DNA of 64,000 bases from Spiroplasma citri (GTDB lineage: Bacteria > Bacillota_I > Bacilli_A > Mycoplasmatales > Mycoplasmataceae), in assembly GCF_001886855.1 (NCBI RefSeq), contig NZ_CP013197.1:1116001-1180000 (forward strand). Direction: 5' to 3'. A program made the position numbers and the translations under genes. The notes beneath the pieces are model-generated. The model did not search any database. It saw only the letters and a program-made list of their open reading frames with translations, and was not told the origin of the DNA. Position 1 is the first letter of the stretch, and the number at the start of each line of letters is the position of its first letter. This document shows, in pieces, positions 9,947-20,658 of the stretch.

Positions 9947-10182
9947 TGATTAAATTAGTTTTATTGGTGGCGGCGATTGCGATATTTGGTACTGGTTTTA
10001 TTACTGTTATTGTTAATCAATTTACATCAGCAAAAAATATTATTATGGATTTATATAATTCTGATACTTGGTTGTTTTGATTATTTGGCAGAATGGCAGT
10101 TTTGTTTAGTCATCCGTTAATGTTAACGATATCAAGTTTATATATTGTTGGGTTTATTGTTTCAAAAACATTGTATAGTTAG
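9946..10182 (+). CDS. Phage two-helix membrane protein (78-residue family)
   Basis: 78 residues, two membrane helices around a short polar loop ([15 protein letters not shown]). The conserved SHP...L pattern before helix 2 matches the THPIF of the array copies. Position before the attachment protein recalls pVI of filamentous phages. Role inferred. Confidence 0.65.
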
Positions 10183-10193
10183 GAGTTGAGTTT

Positions 10194-12398
10194 ATGAAAA
10201 AATCGTTATCTTTATTTGCCATATTTATTTTAAGTTTTTTGGGTTTGGTTATTCCATTTATTACTTTAACGGCGTTTAGACCCTTAAATGAGGAGCAATA
10301 TACGCTTAAACAAGAAAGTAGTACTGGTAAAGGTATAAATGAAACTGATTTTATTAATACAATGTTTTTACGCAGTAGTTTTTTTGAAAATTGGTCGGAA
10401 ACAAATTATTTTATTAATCCAACTTTAAAAACATCAAAAAATTTATTGTTTAATGATAAATGGTATTTAGATTTTTTACAAGATAGTTATTCAACCGGAG
10501 TTGTTTATGATAAACCTGGTGAAATATTTTTGAATTATTATCGACAATGACATAGTTTAAAAAATAAGTATATGGTTGAAAAATTTTATGATGTTAAAAA
10601 AGAGAATTTTTTGAATGATTTAACTGATTTTATTTATGCCTTTGCTGTAAAATATAAGATGTTTAATGTATCGAAAGAAATTGTGGAAAATGTTGACCGT
10701 TATAAAGAAAATCATTATCCAAGAGTTAATTTGAAAGTAGATAATTGAAAATTAATTGATATTAATTGACAAAAAGATAAATATAAATTTGAAAATGAAT
10801 TTAAAAAGTTAAATAATAAATGATACTTTTTTATTGAATCTGATACATATGGATTTAATAAATATTTAGCAAAAAATAATGGTAATAATATAAAACAAGT
10901 AAACGAATGAAATTGAATTCTTCTTTTAAATAATAGAAATTATGCTTATTTTGATGCTTCAAAAATAAAATTAATTTATCGTTGAGATGGTGATGGTGAA
11001 CCACAAACACCTACTATCGACAAAAACACTGGTGAAATTACTGATTGAAATAGTTATCAACAAACTCGCGTAAAAGAATTTATTAGTTTATCTTTATATT
11101 CTGTTTTGCAAGAAAATATTAGAGTTCAGCAAGGTGGTAGTGCGGATTATGAAAATCCGAATAAGGTTGGAACAAAGCGGATAATTTTTGATTTTGAGAC
11201 GGTTGACGAGTTGGATGTTAAAAATATTAAAAAAGCAATTTATCGGATGATTTTGACTGTTGATGAAGCAAATTTAATTATTTCTGGTAGTTTAGAGTTA
11301 AATAATATTAATAATGATGATTTAAGTTTTAATTTTAGTTTTATGCGAACGGGATTGGGCGAAGTTTTTAATTTTAATGGTTCAATTTATTCATCATTAA
11401 ATAGTAAAGATTTAAAATATTATCAACAATTTAGCGGTCAGTTTGATTTATCTAAGTTTTTACAGTCGTTTTTTGCAAGTGCATTGGTGCCAGTGTTTCA
11501 AAATCGTAGTTCGTTTATTGAAAATGGATATATTGATAATTTACAATATGATACTGTTTTAGTTAACTTTTTTGCGTTGAAATTACAAAATTTTAATAAT
11601 ATTTTGTTGAGTGAGAATATTAACGATAAATTGCAATTTGATAAATTATTAAATAGTATGTTTAAGATTTCACAGAAATTTTATACTAATTATTTACGTA
11701 CGATTTTTGATTTAGAGAATAATACTTATGTTCAAGGTTATAATAAAAAATATGGTTTATTAGTAAATAATGGTTTTAAAATTTACCCACGATATTTTTA
11801 TTTTTCAGATAAATATAAACAGTTAGATATTAAATTATATTCAGCATTTAAAAATCGGTTTTATACGATTAATAATTATGGTAGTGTTTTTAATTATGAT
11901 TTTTCGGTTGCTAATAATTATAATATTAAGTTAAATTCGGGTTATGTTTTTGGTGGTGACTTACAAAATAAATATGGTTTGCAATATAAGAAAATTGAAG
12001 AACAAAAAATCGGTTATAATGTTTTTGAATTGCAAGCACAAAAAGAGAATGATATGTACCGATATTATGATTTTAATTTTGGGATTTATAATTGACAAGA
12101 AATTAATAATGGTGGGTTGTTCCCCGATAAACAATGATGACAAGTACAATATGTAACGCCAGAGGGTTGATGAGATTTTGGTGCTCATATTAAAAATGCG
12201 GTGATTTGAATTGTTAATACTATTCCGGGAGTTAAACAAGTTAACGAATTAGCGAGCGGTGTTGGTAAGGTTTTTGAAACAGTATATAGTTTTTTTATTC
12301 AAATATTTGAAGTATGAAAATTTAATCCAGCATTGTATAGTACAATAACAAATATCTTTTTATTAATTATTTTTATGAAATTTGTGCGATTAATATAA
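10194..12398 (+). CDS. Large pIII-like attachment/minor coat protein (unit 1)
   Basis: 734 residues under code 4. A signal-like helix (residues 1-28) is followed by a long Tyr/Asn-rich exported region and a C-terminal membrane helix with a short basic end, the topology of plectrovirus ORF1/pIII proteins that bind the host and release the virion. Residues about 183-285 (10742-11050) are duplicated, inverted, in the lipoprotein gene at 12425. Many TGA codons read as Trp with no frameshift. Ribosome site TTAGGAG. Confidence 0.8.
10742..11050 (+). repeat. Segment of the attachment gene duplicated in inverted orientation at 12432-12740
   Basis: About 309 nt are nearly identical between the two places (one difference seen). 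The identity starts and stops abruptly inside both reading frames, and both frames keep the same protein phase. Confidence 0.85.
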
Positions 12399-12424
12399 AA
12401 AAGGAACTGTTATTCAGTTTCTTT
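12397..12424. terminator. Terminator between convergent phage genes
   Basis: AAAGGAACTG pairs with CAGTTTCTTT through one G-T pair, followed by T-rich sequence. It sits between the attachment gene stop and the convergent lipoprotein stop. Confidence 0.65.
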
Positions 12425-12892
12425 TTATTCTTTTCAATCAGTAATTTCACCAGTGTTTTTGTCGATAGTAGGTGTTTGTGGTTCACCATCACCATCTCAA
12501 CGATAAATTAATTTTATTTTTGAAGCATCAAAATAAGCATAATTTCTATTATTTAAAAGAAGAATTCAATTTCATTCGTTTACTTGTTTTATATTATTAC
12601 CATTATTTTTTGCTAAATATTTATTAAATCCATATGTATCAGATTCAATAAAAAAGTATCATTTATTATTTAACTTTTTAAATTCATTTTCAAATTTATA
12701 TTTATCTTTTTGTCAATTAATATCAACTAATTTTCAATTACTATATTTTGGTGGTTGTTGTGGATTATATTGTGGTTCTGGTTTATTATTTTCCTCGTTT
12801 TCATTATTATTTTCTTTTTTACAACTTATTAGTGTTGTTGTGCTTGTTGCGGTTAATCCAATTGCTCCTATTATGCTAAGTCATTTTTTCAT
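12425..12892 (-). CDS. Lipoprotein sharing a domain with the phage attachment protein
   Basis: 155 residues. The signal peptide MKKWLSIIGAIGLTATSTTT ends in LISC (lipobox). A short Asn/Glu/Pro-rich linker follows, then about 103 residues identical, apart from one base in the DNA, to residues 183-285 of the attachment protein. It lies opposite to the phage operon. Ribosome site AAAGGAG. A surface-anchored copy of a phage domain could occupy the receptor or phage partner and block superinfection, or act as a donor for gene conversion. Both are inferences. Confidence 0.8.
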
Positions 12893-13008
12893 ATAGATTG
12901 CTCCTTTTTATTGTTTTATATATAATTGATTTTATCAAATATCAATTATATATCAATTATTCGTATTAAATATTAATTTTATATATTTTTGATGGTAGGT
13001 GTAAAATA

Positions 13009-14102
13009 ATGAAATATATTATTAATAATTTTAATTTGTTTGATTTACAAGCAAAATTAAAGAATTTTTTAAGTAAAAATTATAAAAATAAATATTATAA
13101 AAGAATAAAACAAAAAATATTTTCATATATTAATTTGTGTAATGATTATTATAATGGTAATTTTTTGTTGAAAGATTTAATTAAAAAATATTTTAAAAAT
13201 AAGTTTTCAACTTTTTATTATTGAGCGAATAAAATTTTAATTGCATATAAAAATAATGATTTTGCTGAATTATTATTAAAGTCAACAATTCCTAATAATA
13301 TTAATTATCAATATAGTGATGATATTCGCAAAATTATTTGTGATTTATATTTTGAATATTGCAATAAACATGCTGGTGGTGTTTTATCTTTGTTTTATAA
13401 TTTAAAAAAAGGAATTCATGGAGAAGAATTAAAAAATAAAGCACCAAAAAATTTAAAAACATTTTTTCGTTGACTTAAAAAAGATGAAAGATGATTAAAA
13501 ATAAAAAATAAAATTAAAGAAATTAAAAAACAACATCCAAGATATGAAGTTAAAGAAATAAATAGGTTTGTTACAGATGGACGCTAAATATTTTGTACCA
13601 AGTAAATTTCCAGTTGATAAAAAGTATTATGTTTATGATTTTATTGATGAAAAAAACAAGATTAGCATTAGGATATGTTTATGATAAATTAAGTACTGAT
13701 AATGCTATTGATGCTGTTAAAAAAGCAATTAGTGATTTTAAAAATATATTTGGTATTATAATAACACGGATTAGAACTGATAACGGTTCTGAATTTATTA
13801 ATAATTATCGTAATAATCAAAAAATTAGTGTTAAAAAGACTAATTTTACTCAATTTTTAACAGATAAAAATATTTTGCATCAAACAACACCAGTTCGCTC
13901 TCCACAGTCAAACGGTAAGATTGAAAGGTTTCATCAAAATTATACTAAATTATTTGTATTTGAAGAAAAAATATTAAATGCAGTTAGGTTACAGAATAAA
14001 TTAAATGATTATTATTATTTTTATAATTTTGAAAGAGTACATAAGTCTTTAAATTTTCAGACACCATTTAATTTTTTGAATAGTTTAAGTTTAATTAAAT
14101 AA
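13009..14102 (+). pseudogene. DDE (rve-type) transposase/integrase of prophage unit 1, two frameshifts
   Basis: After a basic N-terminal half comes LQMDAKYF (first Asp), then TRIRTDNGSEF (second Asp) and HQTTPVRSPQSNGKIERFHQ (Glu), the catalytic pattern of IS3/IS481-like transposases. Plectroviruses are known to carry such genes. Frame slips at a T run near 13570 and an A7 run near 13655 split it. It is the last gene of unit 1 and may have mediated its insertion. Confidence 0.75.
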
Positions 14103-14333
14103 TTTTAAATTATTAAGTTTTTGTGTTTAAACTAAATAAGTTTATTATATTTTAATTAATTAATAATATGTAAATTAACTCATAAAATATGTTATTAAAA
14201 TAATAAAATATGTATTTATTAATTAAAATTTAATAAATTATTTTTTAGTGTGTTTAATTTTATATTTTTTATTTATTTATTTTATGATATTTTTTTATTA
14301 TAAATAAATATTTTTATTATTTTTGTTATTTTC
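14103..14333. other. AT-rich phage end, no gene seen
   Basis: Almost pure A/T with short repeats of TTAATTAA and ATATGT type. No coding frame is recognisable. Confidence 0.6.
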
Positions 14334-14363
14334 TTGTAATCTTTAAAATGTCTGTGGTATAAT
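14334..14363 (+). promoter_or_regulatory. Strong-looking promoter at the right end of unit 1
   Basis: TTGTAA, 18 bp, TGG then TATAAT (extended -10). In the integrated form it points straight into the rplT terminator. If the phage circularises at the 16-bp repeat, it would sit just upstream of the leader hairpin and the first phage gene. Confidence 0.6.
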
Positions 14364-14366
14364 ACA

Positions 14367-14382
14367 AAGAAAATAAAAAACT
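14367..14382 (+). repeat. Right copy of the 16-bp direct repeat (attR candidate)
   Basis: Identical to 5714-5729. The last six bases form the start of the rplT terminator stem. Confidence 0.55.
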
Positions 14383-14403
14383 ACTTTTTTGAAAAGTAGT
14401 TTT
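14377..14403 (-). terminator. Terminator of infC-rpmI-rplT
   Basis: AAAACTACTTTT and AAAAGTAGTTTT are perfectly complementary around a TTG loop, directly after the rplT stop. Confidence 0.85.
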
Positions 14404-14404
14404 G

Positions 14405-14764
14405 TTAATTTTTTAACGCTTGTTTTGATTTTTCTACTAATACTTTAAATTCATTTGGATTATGAATTGCTAATTCTGATAATATTTTGCGATTTACTTC
14501 AATGTTAGTTTTATTTAAACCATTCATAAATTGTGAATATGACATATCATGTTCACGTACTGCAGCATTAATTCTTTGAATTCATAATGAACGAAAATCT
14601 CTTTTACGTTGTTTACGATCACGAAAGGCATATGATCATGATTTCATTACTTGCTCTTTTGCTTTTTTGTAATGCGTTGATTTTGTTCCAAAATATCCTT
14701 TTGCTTCTTTAATAATTTTTTTACGACGTTTTCTTGTTGTTGATCCGCCTTTAACTCTTGCCAT
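14405..14764 (-). CDS. rplT: Ribosomal protein L20
   Basis: 119 residues beginning [20 protein letters not shown], typical L20 length. It binds 23S rRNA early in 50S assembly and represses its own operon in Firmicutes. Last gene of infC-rpmI-rplT. Confidence 0.97.
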
Positions 14765-14787
14765 TTGTTAATACTCCCTTCTTTTCT

Positions 14788-14982
14788 TTATCCTTGTAAT
14801 AATTGTTTTAATCGACTTTGATCAGTTTGATCCATTAAACCAGCTTTACGTAAATGACGCTTTTGTTTTGTTTTTTTATTTTGGGCTAAATGTGAAGTAT
14901 ATGCATGCGCAATCTTTCATTTTCCTGTTCCTGTTACTTTGACTCTTTTTGCTAAAGATTTTTTTGTTTTCATTTTTGGCAT
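14788..14982 (-). CDS. rpmI: Ribosomal protein L35
   Basis: 64 residues beginning [20 protein letters not shown], with the RHLRKAGL motif. AAGGAGG ribosome site. Lies between infC and rplT as in most bacteria. Confidence 0.97.
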
Positions 14983-15026
14983 AAATTTTCCTCCTTGTCC
15001 TTTCTTTTAAAAGTTAATTTAATTAA

Positions 15027-15557
15027 TTATTTTTTTGGTACAACATACATATCTAAAAACAAGCCATTTAATTGTGGTTCTTTTTCAATCTTTGCCAAAT
15101 CTTCAATATAACTAAAAAACTTATCTAATGTTTCTTTTCCATATTCAGGTCTAGCAACTTCTCGACCACGAAACTTTAAAGAAATTTTAACACGATTCCC
15201 ATCAGTTAGAAATTCACGCACTTTTTTTGCTTTAAATTCTAAATCATGTTCACCAATTCCTGTTCGTAAACGCATCTCTTTATTTTCAGTTATATGTTGA
15301 TTTTTCTTATTTTCTTTTTCTTTTTTCTTTTGTTCGTATTTATATTTTCCATAATCAACCAATTTTGCTACCGGTGGATTTGAAGCAGCTGATACCAACA
15401 ATAAATCTAAACCTTTTTCTTCAGCAAAACGAATTGCTTCATTTCTCCCTAAAGGACCAACTTTGTTACCATCATCTAAAATAATTAAAACTTCACGTGC
15501 TCTAATATCATAATTTACTTGCTCGATATTTTTATTGTTTTTAGTGGGTTGATTCAT
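15027..15557 (-). CDS. infC: Translation initiation factor IF-3
   Basis: 176 residues. The N-domain has VNYDIRAREVLII and GLDLLLVS, the C-domain KEMRLRTGIGEHDLEFK and VKISLKFRGRE. It binds the 30S subunit and checks start codons. A short extra N-terminus precedes the conserved part. The ATG follows a TGGAGGTATT ribosome site. Confidence 0.96.
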   Translation of the reverse strand: MNQPTKNNKNIEQVNYDIRAREVLIILDDGNKVGPLGRNEAIRFAEEKGLDLLLVSAASNPPVAKLVDYGKYKYEQKKKEKENKKNQHITENKEMRLRTGIGEHDLEFKAKKVREFLTDGNRVKISLKFRGREVARPEYGKETLDKFFSYIEDLAKIEKEPQLNGLFLDMYVVPKK

Positions 15558-15736
15558 CCAATACCTCCATTTTAATTAATTAAAAAAACGCTTAAAAGTA
15601 GCGCTTTCATTAACAAGAATTATCTTCTTAAATGATTAAAATAATCATTAAAAACTTTAATTTTATCTTGTAAAACCTATTAACCACACTAAAGGGCATA
15701 GGTGAGCATTAGCTACTTTAACATTTTTCAATATTA
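15558..15736 (-). promoter_or_regulatory. infC leader, candidate L20-type autoregulatory leader with attenuator
   Basis: The minus-strand leader of about 170 nt ends in AAGCGCT/AGCGTTT (one G-T pair) followed by T7, an intrinsic terminator placed just before the infC ribosome site. In Bacillus the same operon is controlled by L20 binding to such a leader. Only the position and attenuator are seen here. Confidence 0.55.
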
Positions 15737-15765
15737 ATTATATTATGTTTTTCAAATTTAGTCAA
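15737..15765 (-). promoter_or_regulatory. infC operon promoter
   Basis: TTGACT (15765-15760), 17 bp, TATAAT (15742-15737) on the minus strand. The outer base of the -35 box is also the first base of the IS target duplication. Confidence 0.8.
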
Positions 15766-15783
15766 TAATATTAATAAGAATTT
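15765..15783. repeat. Left 19-bp target duplication of the IS element
   Basis: ATAATATTAATAAGAATTT, repeated exactly at 17154-17172. Confidence 0.8.
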
Positions 15784-17153
15784 GTCCTTATCTTGTGATA
15801 ATTTCGTAATAGTTATCTAGCAAAAATTTCGCAATTATTTATATTATTAATTTGGTGATAACTATGGAAAGAAAATTAACAATGACAGAAAAACATAAAT
15901 ATAAAACTATTGGAAAAGTTATTAATAATGAAATAACAAAAAACGTGCTGTTAAAATTTTAGATTTGTCTATTCGTAGAATTGAACAATTAATGAAAATT
16001 TATGACACACAAAATATGACTTCCTTTGCCCATCATTCACGTGGTAGAACAGCATATAACAAAACAAAACCAGAAATTTGTGAAAATATTCTTAATCTTT
16101 ACAAAACTAAATATATTGATTTTAATTTTATACATTTTAAAGAAAAATTACTTGAAAATGAAAAAATAAAAATTTTTTATTCAGTTTTGTACAACTTAAT
16201 GTCTCTAAATTAAATAAAATCTCCTAGAAAACAGAAATTAAGAAAAAAAGATAAATCACATCCTTTAAGAGAACGCCGCAAATGTTTTGGAGAATTATTA
16301 CAAGCTGATGCTAGTGAACATTTATGACTAGGAATAAATCATCCTAAAATATTTTTACATGGTGTTATTGATGATGCAACAAATACAGTTGTTGGATTAT
16401 ATTTTGATTATCAAGAAACCTTAAGTGGTTATTATAATGTTTTATATCAAATTTTAAAAAACTATGGTATTCCTATGACATTTTATACAGATAAGAGAAA
16501 AATTTTTACTTATCAAAAAAATAATAGTAAAAACGAAGAAAAAGACACCTTTAATCAATTCAGCAGATGCTGTAATGAATTAGGTGTCGAAATCATAACT
16601 ACTTCAATTCCTCAAGCAAAAGGTCGAATTGAACGGTTATGAGGTACTTTACAAGATCGTCTAAAAAATGAATTAAGTCTTGCAAAAGTAACTACTCTTG
16701 AAGAAGCAAATAAGTTCTTAAAAGAATTTCTGCCTAAATTCAATAAACACTTTGCTCTTCCCATTGATTATAACAATTCTGCTTTCGTTGATGCACCAGA
16801 AAGTGACAAAATTAATTTACTTTTATCAATAACTTCAACAAGAAGAACAGATAATGGATCATCAATTAGTTATGCAAATAAAAAGTACTTAGCTTATGAT
16901 AATAAAAAACTAAAAGTTTTTAATTCAAAAACAAATGTTACAATAATTAATGCATTTGATAAAACATTGTATCTTAAGTATGAAAACAAAATTTATAATC
17001 TATTAGAATATATTCCAACAGTTAAAAATACAGAAAAAATATTACAAAAATCTAAAGCTCATAAACCCAAATCAAATCATCCATGAACTGAAAAATATAA
17101 TATGAAGCAATTATCAATTAAATAAATTTACGAAATTTTAGCTAAATATTGAC
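15784..17153 (+). mobile_element. IS1202-like insertion sequence (ISNCY group)
   Basis: A 1370-bp element with imperfect inverted ends: 19 of the first 26 bases match (left GTCCTTATCTTG, right complement GTCAATATTTAG, both ending AATTTCGTAA). It is framed by a 19-bp direct repeat. Long target duplications are known for the IS1202 group. The one gene inside is disrupted. Confidence 0.75.
15864..17125 (+). pseudogene. IS1202-like DDE transposase, inactivated
   Basis: An N-terminal helix-turn-helix comes first, then ELLQADASEHLWLG (Asp), HGVIDDATNTVVGLYFD (Asp) and AKGRIERLWGTLQDRLKNEL (Glu). The frame is interrupted by a lost A near 15945 and by an in-frame TAA at 16210-16212. TGA reads as Trp at several places. 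About 420 codons overall, a normal length. Confidence 0.8.
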
Positions 17154-17172
17154 ATAATATTAATAAGAATTT
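17154..17172. repeat. Right 19-bp target duplication of the IS element
   Basis: Exact copy of 15765-15783. Confidence 0.8.
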
Positions 17173-17446
17173 TAATGAAGATGGTAAGAAATAGTTGGAA
17201 GTTTTAACGATAAATTTTATTTGGAATAACAACAATTATTCCTCAAACAAAGAAACTTATTTACAAATTAGTTTTTACCCATAAAAATGGTGACATTAAA
17301 TATCAATCAGGGAAAAATATTAAATTAATGTTATTAAACTTGAAAAATAGTACCTACTACTTTTGATAAAGTTTTTTGCGATAACTACTTCATTCTTGAT
17401 ATTTTATAAATAATGCTTTATCAATCAAATTTTTAATTTGCAAATC
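17173..17446. other. Intergenic stretch with a possible gene remnant
   Basis: A plus-strand frame from about 17220 to 17367 (GITTIIPQTKKLIYKLVFTH) has no start codon nearby and no recognisable family. It is probably a C-terminal scrap of a lost gene. Confidence 0.35.
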
Positions 17447-18778
17447 TTAATTTTGTCATTTCTCAACATCCCTATAACTTTTAAAACGTTTTGCTGCTAA
17501 AAAACCAATAAAAGCTGCTCATTGAGCTGATAATTCAGATGTTAATAATTTGACAACCGGAAAATTTACCATTTTACTAAATAGTTCTACTATTAAAAAG
17601 TTGCTAAAGAAACCACCAGCTAAACAAATTTTTGTTCATTTTTTTTGTGCTAAATTATCAATAATACTTTTACAATTAAAAAGAATTCCTTCAACAACAA
17701 TTTGAATTAATTGTTTTGGTTCAATTGCTGCTGTTGTTAAATAAAATTTTTCATGGTCATATTCTTTTCAAATTCGTTCTTTCACTAAATATGGAAAGTA
17801 AAAATCATTTGTTAGAGACTGTTCTGCAATTTGCTTTGCAAATTCAGTAAGGGCAAAATTTAATGAATAATCTTGCTGCTGTAGAAATCAATTAAAATTA
17901 TTAACTTCATTTGAAGAAGTAAACCCACGCATATAAATTTCTTCATCAAATAGCATAAAATATTCATTCGTCGGAATTTTTGAAGGTATTGTAAACCAAA
18001 AATATCGACAACCAGTTGATGTTCCTAAACTAATTGTTAATATGTCTTGATCATAATAACCCGTTGCTAAATTAGCACTAATACCATCAGCTATCCCAAC
18101 AACAATATCTAATTGTTCAGGCAGATTTCATCTTTTATTAATAATTCTTAAAACAGTTTGTGGTGAAACAAGCTTACTTAGTCACTTTTCAGAAACTTTT
18201 AACATTGTCAAAATTTCTTGATCTCAGTTTCTTGTTTGTAAATTAAATAATCCTGTTCCACTTGCCATTGCATAATCAATTACAAATTGCTCTGTTAATA
18301 AATAAATTAAATACTCTTTAATTGAAACAACTTTAGCAATTTTTGTTCATCATTTTTGCAGCTCAAAATTAATATAGCCTAATTTAAATGCGGGTAGAAA
18401 ACCCCCTCTAAAAATTCCTGTTTTTTGATGAAAAAGATCGACCGGAATTTCTAGTTCCCCAAATGAATGAGGATCTGTCCATAAAATAATATCAGAGATT
18501 GGCTGATGGTTATGATCTAACAGTAAAAATGAGTGCATAGCACAACTAAAAGTAATATTAAGAATTAAATACTGTTGCGAAAGTCTTTGAGTTAATTGCT
18601 CCAATAATAATTGAAAATTTGTTACTAATTCATTTAAATTTTGCATTACTAGTGGCGTTGTTAGTTGAATTTGATATTGATAAAATTCAGAATCAATAAT
18701 TCTGCCATTTTGATCAAATGCAATTAGTTTTAAGGTTGTTGTTCCAATATCAACTGCAATAACAATTTCTGGTTTCAT
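17447..18778 (-). CDS. FGGY-family carbohydrate kinase
   Basis: 443 residues. The N-terminal phosphate-binding loop IVIAVDIGTTTLKLIAFD, LWTDPHS and the second-domain IADGISANLATGYYDQD with ISLGTS are typical of xylulo-, glucono- and glycerol-type kinases. ATP and sugar bind between two actin-like domains. The ATG at 18778 is chosen because GAGG lies 8 nt upstream and overlaps the preceding stop region. It is last in a minus-strand series after the PTS IIA half. The substrate cannot be named. Confidence 0.8.
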
Positions 18779-18779
18779 A

Positions 18780-19083
18780 TTATTTAACCTCAATTATTTT
18801 AAATGTTCGTCATGGTTTAATAAAGTCAAGGAGAATGCAATCTGATGATGGTAGTTTACCAAAATAATTTCGTCTCCCATCATTTTTAATTTGTTTACGA
18901 ACAATCAATTCAACCATAACTAACATATGTATCTGGTTCAAAGTTTATAATTTTACAAGTATTATTATTCCTTAAAAAATTACTAAGCTCATTTTTTGAC
19001 AAAATAGCAGTAATTTTATCGCCAGTAATAACTATATTTAAAACATTATTATTAACATCTCGGACATGCTTTAATAAGTACAT
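18780..19083 (-). pseudogene. Hypothetical protein, one frameshift
   Basis: About 100 residues when one slip near 18905 is repaired (N-part MYLLKHVRDVNNNVLNIVIT, C-part ending RTFKIIEVK). Ribosome site GGAG 6 nt before the ATG at 19083. It overlaps the kinase ribosome site. Family unknown. Confidence 0.5.
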
Positions 19084-19101
19084 TGGGGTCTCCAACTATT
19101 C

Positions 19102-19584
19102 TTATTTTAATTGCTCAAAAATAATCGTTTTAATTTCATAACCTTTATCTTTTACTTTTTGCTTAAATAATTTCTTTTGACGATATTTTATTTTTAATGC
19201 CGTTGGTCAACGTCAAGATTCAGTATAAACAATTTCACTATTAACATTATTAACTTTAATTAAATCAAAATTAATTTTAAATAAATTCATGTCAATAAAA
19301 GTTGCTAATTCAATTTCCTTTGTATAATGATTTTTGGTTAAAACACAATGCAAAGTTTGATTATTGAACTTTCGAATAAATACTTGCCCAGTTGAACTAT
19401 CTTTTGTAATTTTAGTTTTAGCATCTTGATTTAAAAATTTATATAAAATTTCAAAAATTTCAGTTGGCATTGCTGGAATTTCAAAATGAACAGCAACAGC
19501 CATAATTCGTTTTTGTTCTTGTTGAGTATTTTGATAGACTGCCTTTTCATAATTATATACTTGTTCTAAAAGATTATTCTCCAT
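19102..19584 (-). CDS. Hypothetical protein
   Basis: 160 residues, soluble, with no recognised domain. A basic C-terminal tail contains KIKYRQKKLFKQKVKDKGYE. Its start overlaps the end of the previous gene (GATGGAGAATAA), so translation is probably coupled. Part of the minus-strand series running from the PTS IIA half to the kinase. Confidence 0.6.
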
Positions 19585-19879
19585 CGCTTTTGTCATTCGT
19601 TTCTAAAACTTTACGTTTATTTTTATGAAAATCATATTCAGTTAATGAACCATCAATACTTAATAAAATAAGTGCAGTGCCTCCAAAGAATAATCCTAAG
19701 ACTCCATTAATTAATATAATACCAATTAATGTCAACATTATAACTACAATTCATCGTCATAAAGAATGTTTGTGATGATTAATCATAAAATTAAATCATC
19801 CAATTAAGATAAAAACTAATCCAATTATTAACATAATTTTATTATTTTTAGTTGTTTTAAAAAACTTCCTAAATTTCAT
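19574..19879 (-). CDS. Small membrane protein
   Basis: 101 residues with two or three hydrophobic helices (IMLIIGLVFILIGWFNFMI; IVVIMLTLIGIILINGVLGL) and a charged C-terminus. Family not recognised. Confidence 0.6.
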
Positions 19880-19968
19880 TTATCCATTCAAATTATTGTA
19901 AAACTAATTAAAGTGCCAAGAAAAGCAATCATTGCAAAAAAATACAGATATTTTTTAGTCTTAACCAC
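19828..19968 (-). CDS. Possible small membrane peptide, GTG start
   Basis: 46 residues with one hydrophobic helix, starting GTG after AGGAAAG. It overlaps the next gene in another frame. Weak. Confidence 0.3.
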
Positions 19969-19969
19969 C

Positions 19970-20260
19970 CTAACTTTCCTTTCCTGTCCGTTCATACAAA
20001 CAAATTAAATGTTCAGCAAGATCAAGAATAATAATTGCTGAATTAAAATGGTCTTGGGCATGAACAACTAATACTGTCATTGGATATTGCTCACCATTAG
20101 CTTCATGTTGAATTAATTCCGCATGAAATTTATGTACTTTTGTTAACTCTTGGTGCGCTTCATTAATTAACTCTCGTGCAACAATATCTAAAATAGCGGG
20201 ATGATTAACTCCGAAAATAATTGTCATAAATTCATAATATAAATCTCATACACTTTGCAT
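19970..20260 (-). other. Chimeric gene: phage N-terminus fused to the C-terminal half of PTS lactose/cellobiose IIA
   Basis: Residues 1-27 (MQSVWDLYYEFMTIIFGVNH, then PAILDIV) are the start of the 52-residue phage protein. From about residue 23 on the sequence is IIA of the lactose/cellobiose PTS (ELIQHEANGE; VLVVHAQDHFNSA, the conserved late helix), running to ERTGKES. The usual phosphorylated His region lies in the missing N-terminal half, so no active IIA is expected. The matching N-terminal half is at 54763. The join is near 20195. Confidence 0.85.
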
Positions 20261-20281
20261 TTTTCTTATTCCTTTCCTAAA

Positions 20282-20605
20282 TGTTAATTACTAAAATCAA
20301 GATTAGAGTTTATTATTAAATATTAAATTCCGTGAATTAATTTTCTGATTGTTTGAATTCCCAAAACCACAAACATTAAAACTAACGGAGTAATTAATAA
20401 CATATGTGACCCTAAAAAAGCAATAAATCAGTTAGTAAAAGCAATCGCTCAATTAGCAAGAATAGCAGCAAAATCCGCTATTTGCTTAATAACATCAGCA
20501 TCGCCCCGTTAATAAATTTAAATTCATTAATAACACCTCACTTAAAATACTTTCTATTAATAATAAAACCTTCGCATACTCTAACCTTGATTTTAGTAAT
20601 TAACA
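20282..20605. repeat. Inverted repeat enclosing the U2 coat gene
   Basis: Arms 20282-20309 and 20578-20605 are 28 bp with one mismatch. The right arm also forms its own hairpin (TTGATTTTAGT/ACTAAAATCAA) followed by T5. Confidence 0.8.
20323..20527 (-). pseudogene. Major coat protein (U2), frameshifted
   Basis: Coat protein of the array type (ANWAIAFTNWFIAFLGSHML). An extra C in the CCCC run near 20507 breaks the frame after MNLNLLTG. Confidence 0.75.
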
Positions 20606-20658
20606 CTAAAAACTAAAATCAATTTTTATACTTGCGAAAGTATTTGATTGATATTAAC

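Noticed and set aside
20195-20215. A XerCD dif-type attachment site at the PTS IIA junctions
   Set aside because: Only about four bases are shared by both junctions and no dif-like arms are visible.
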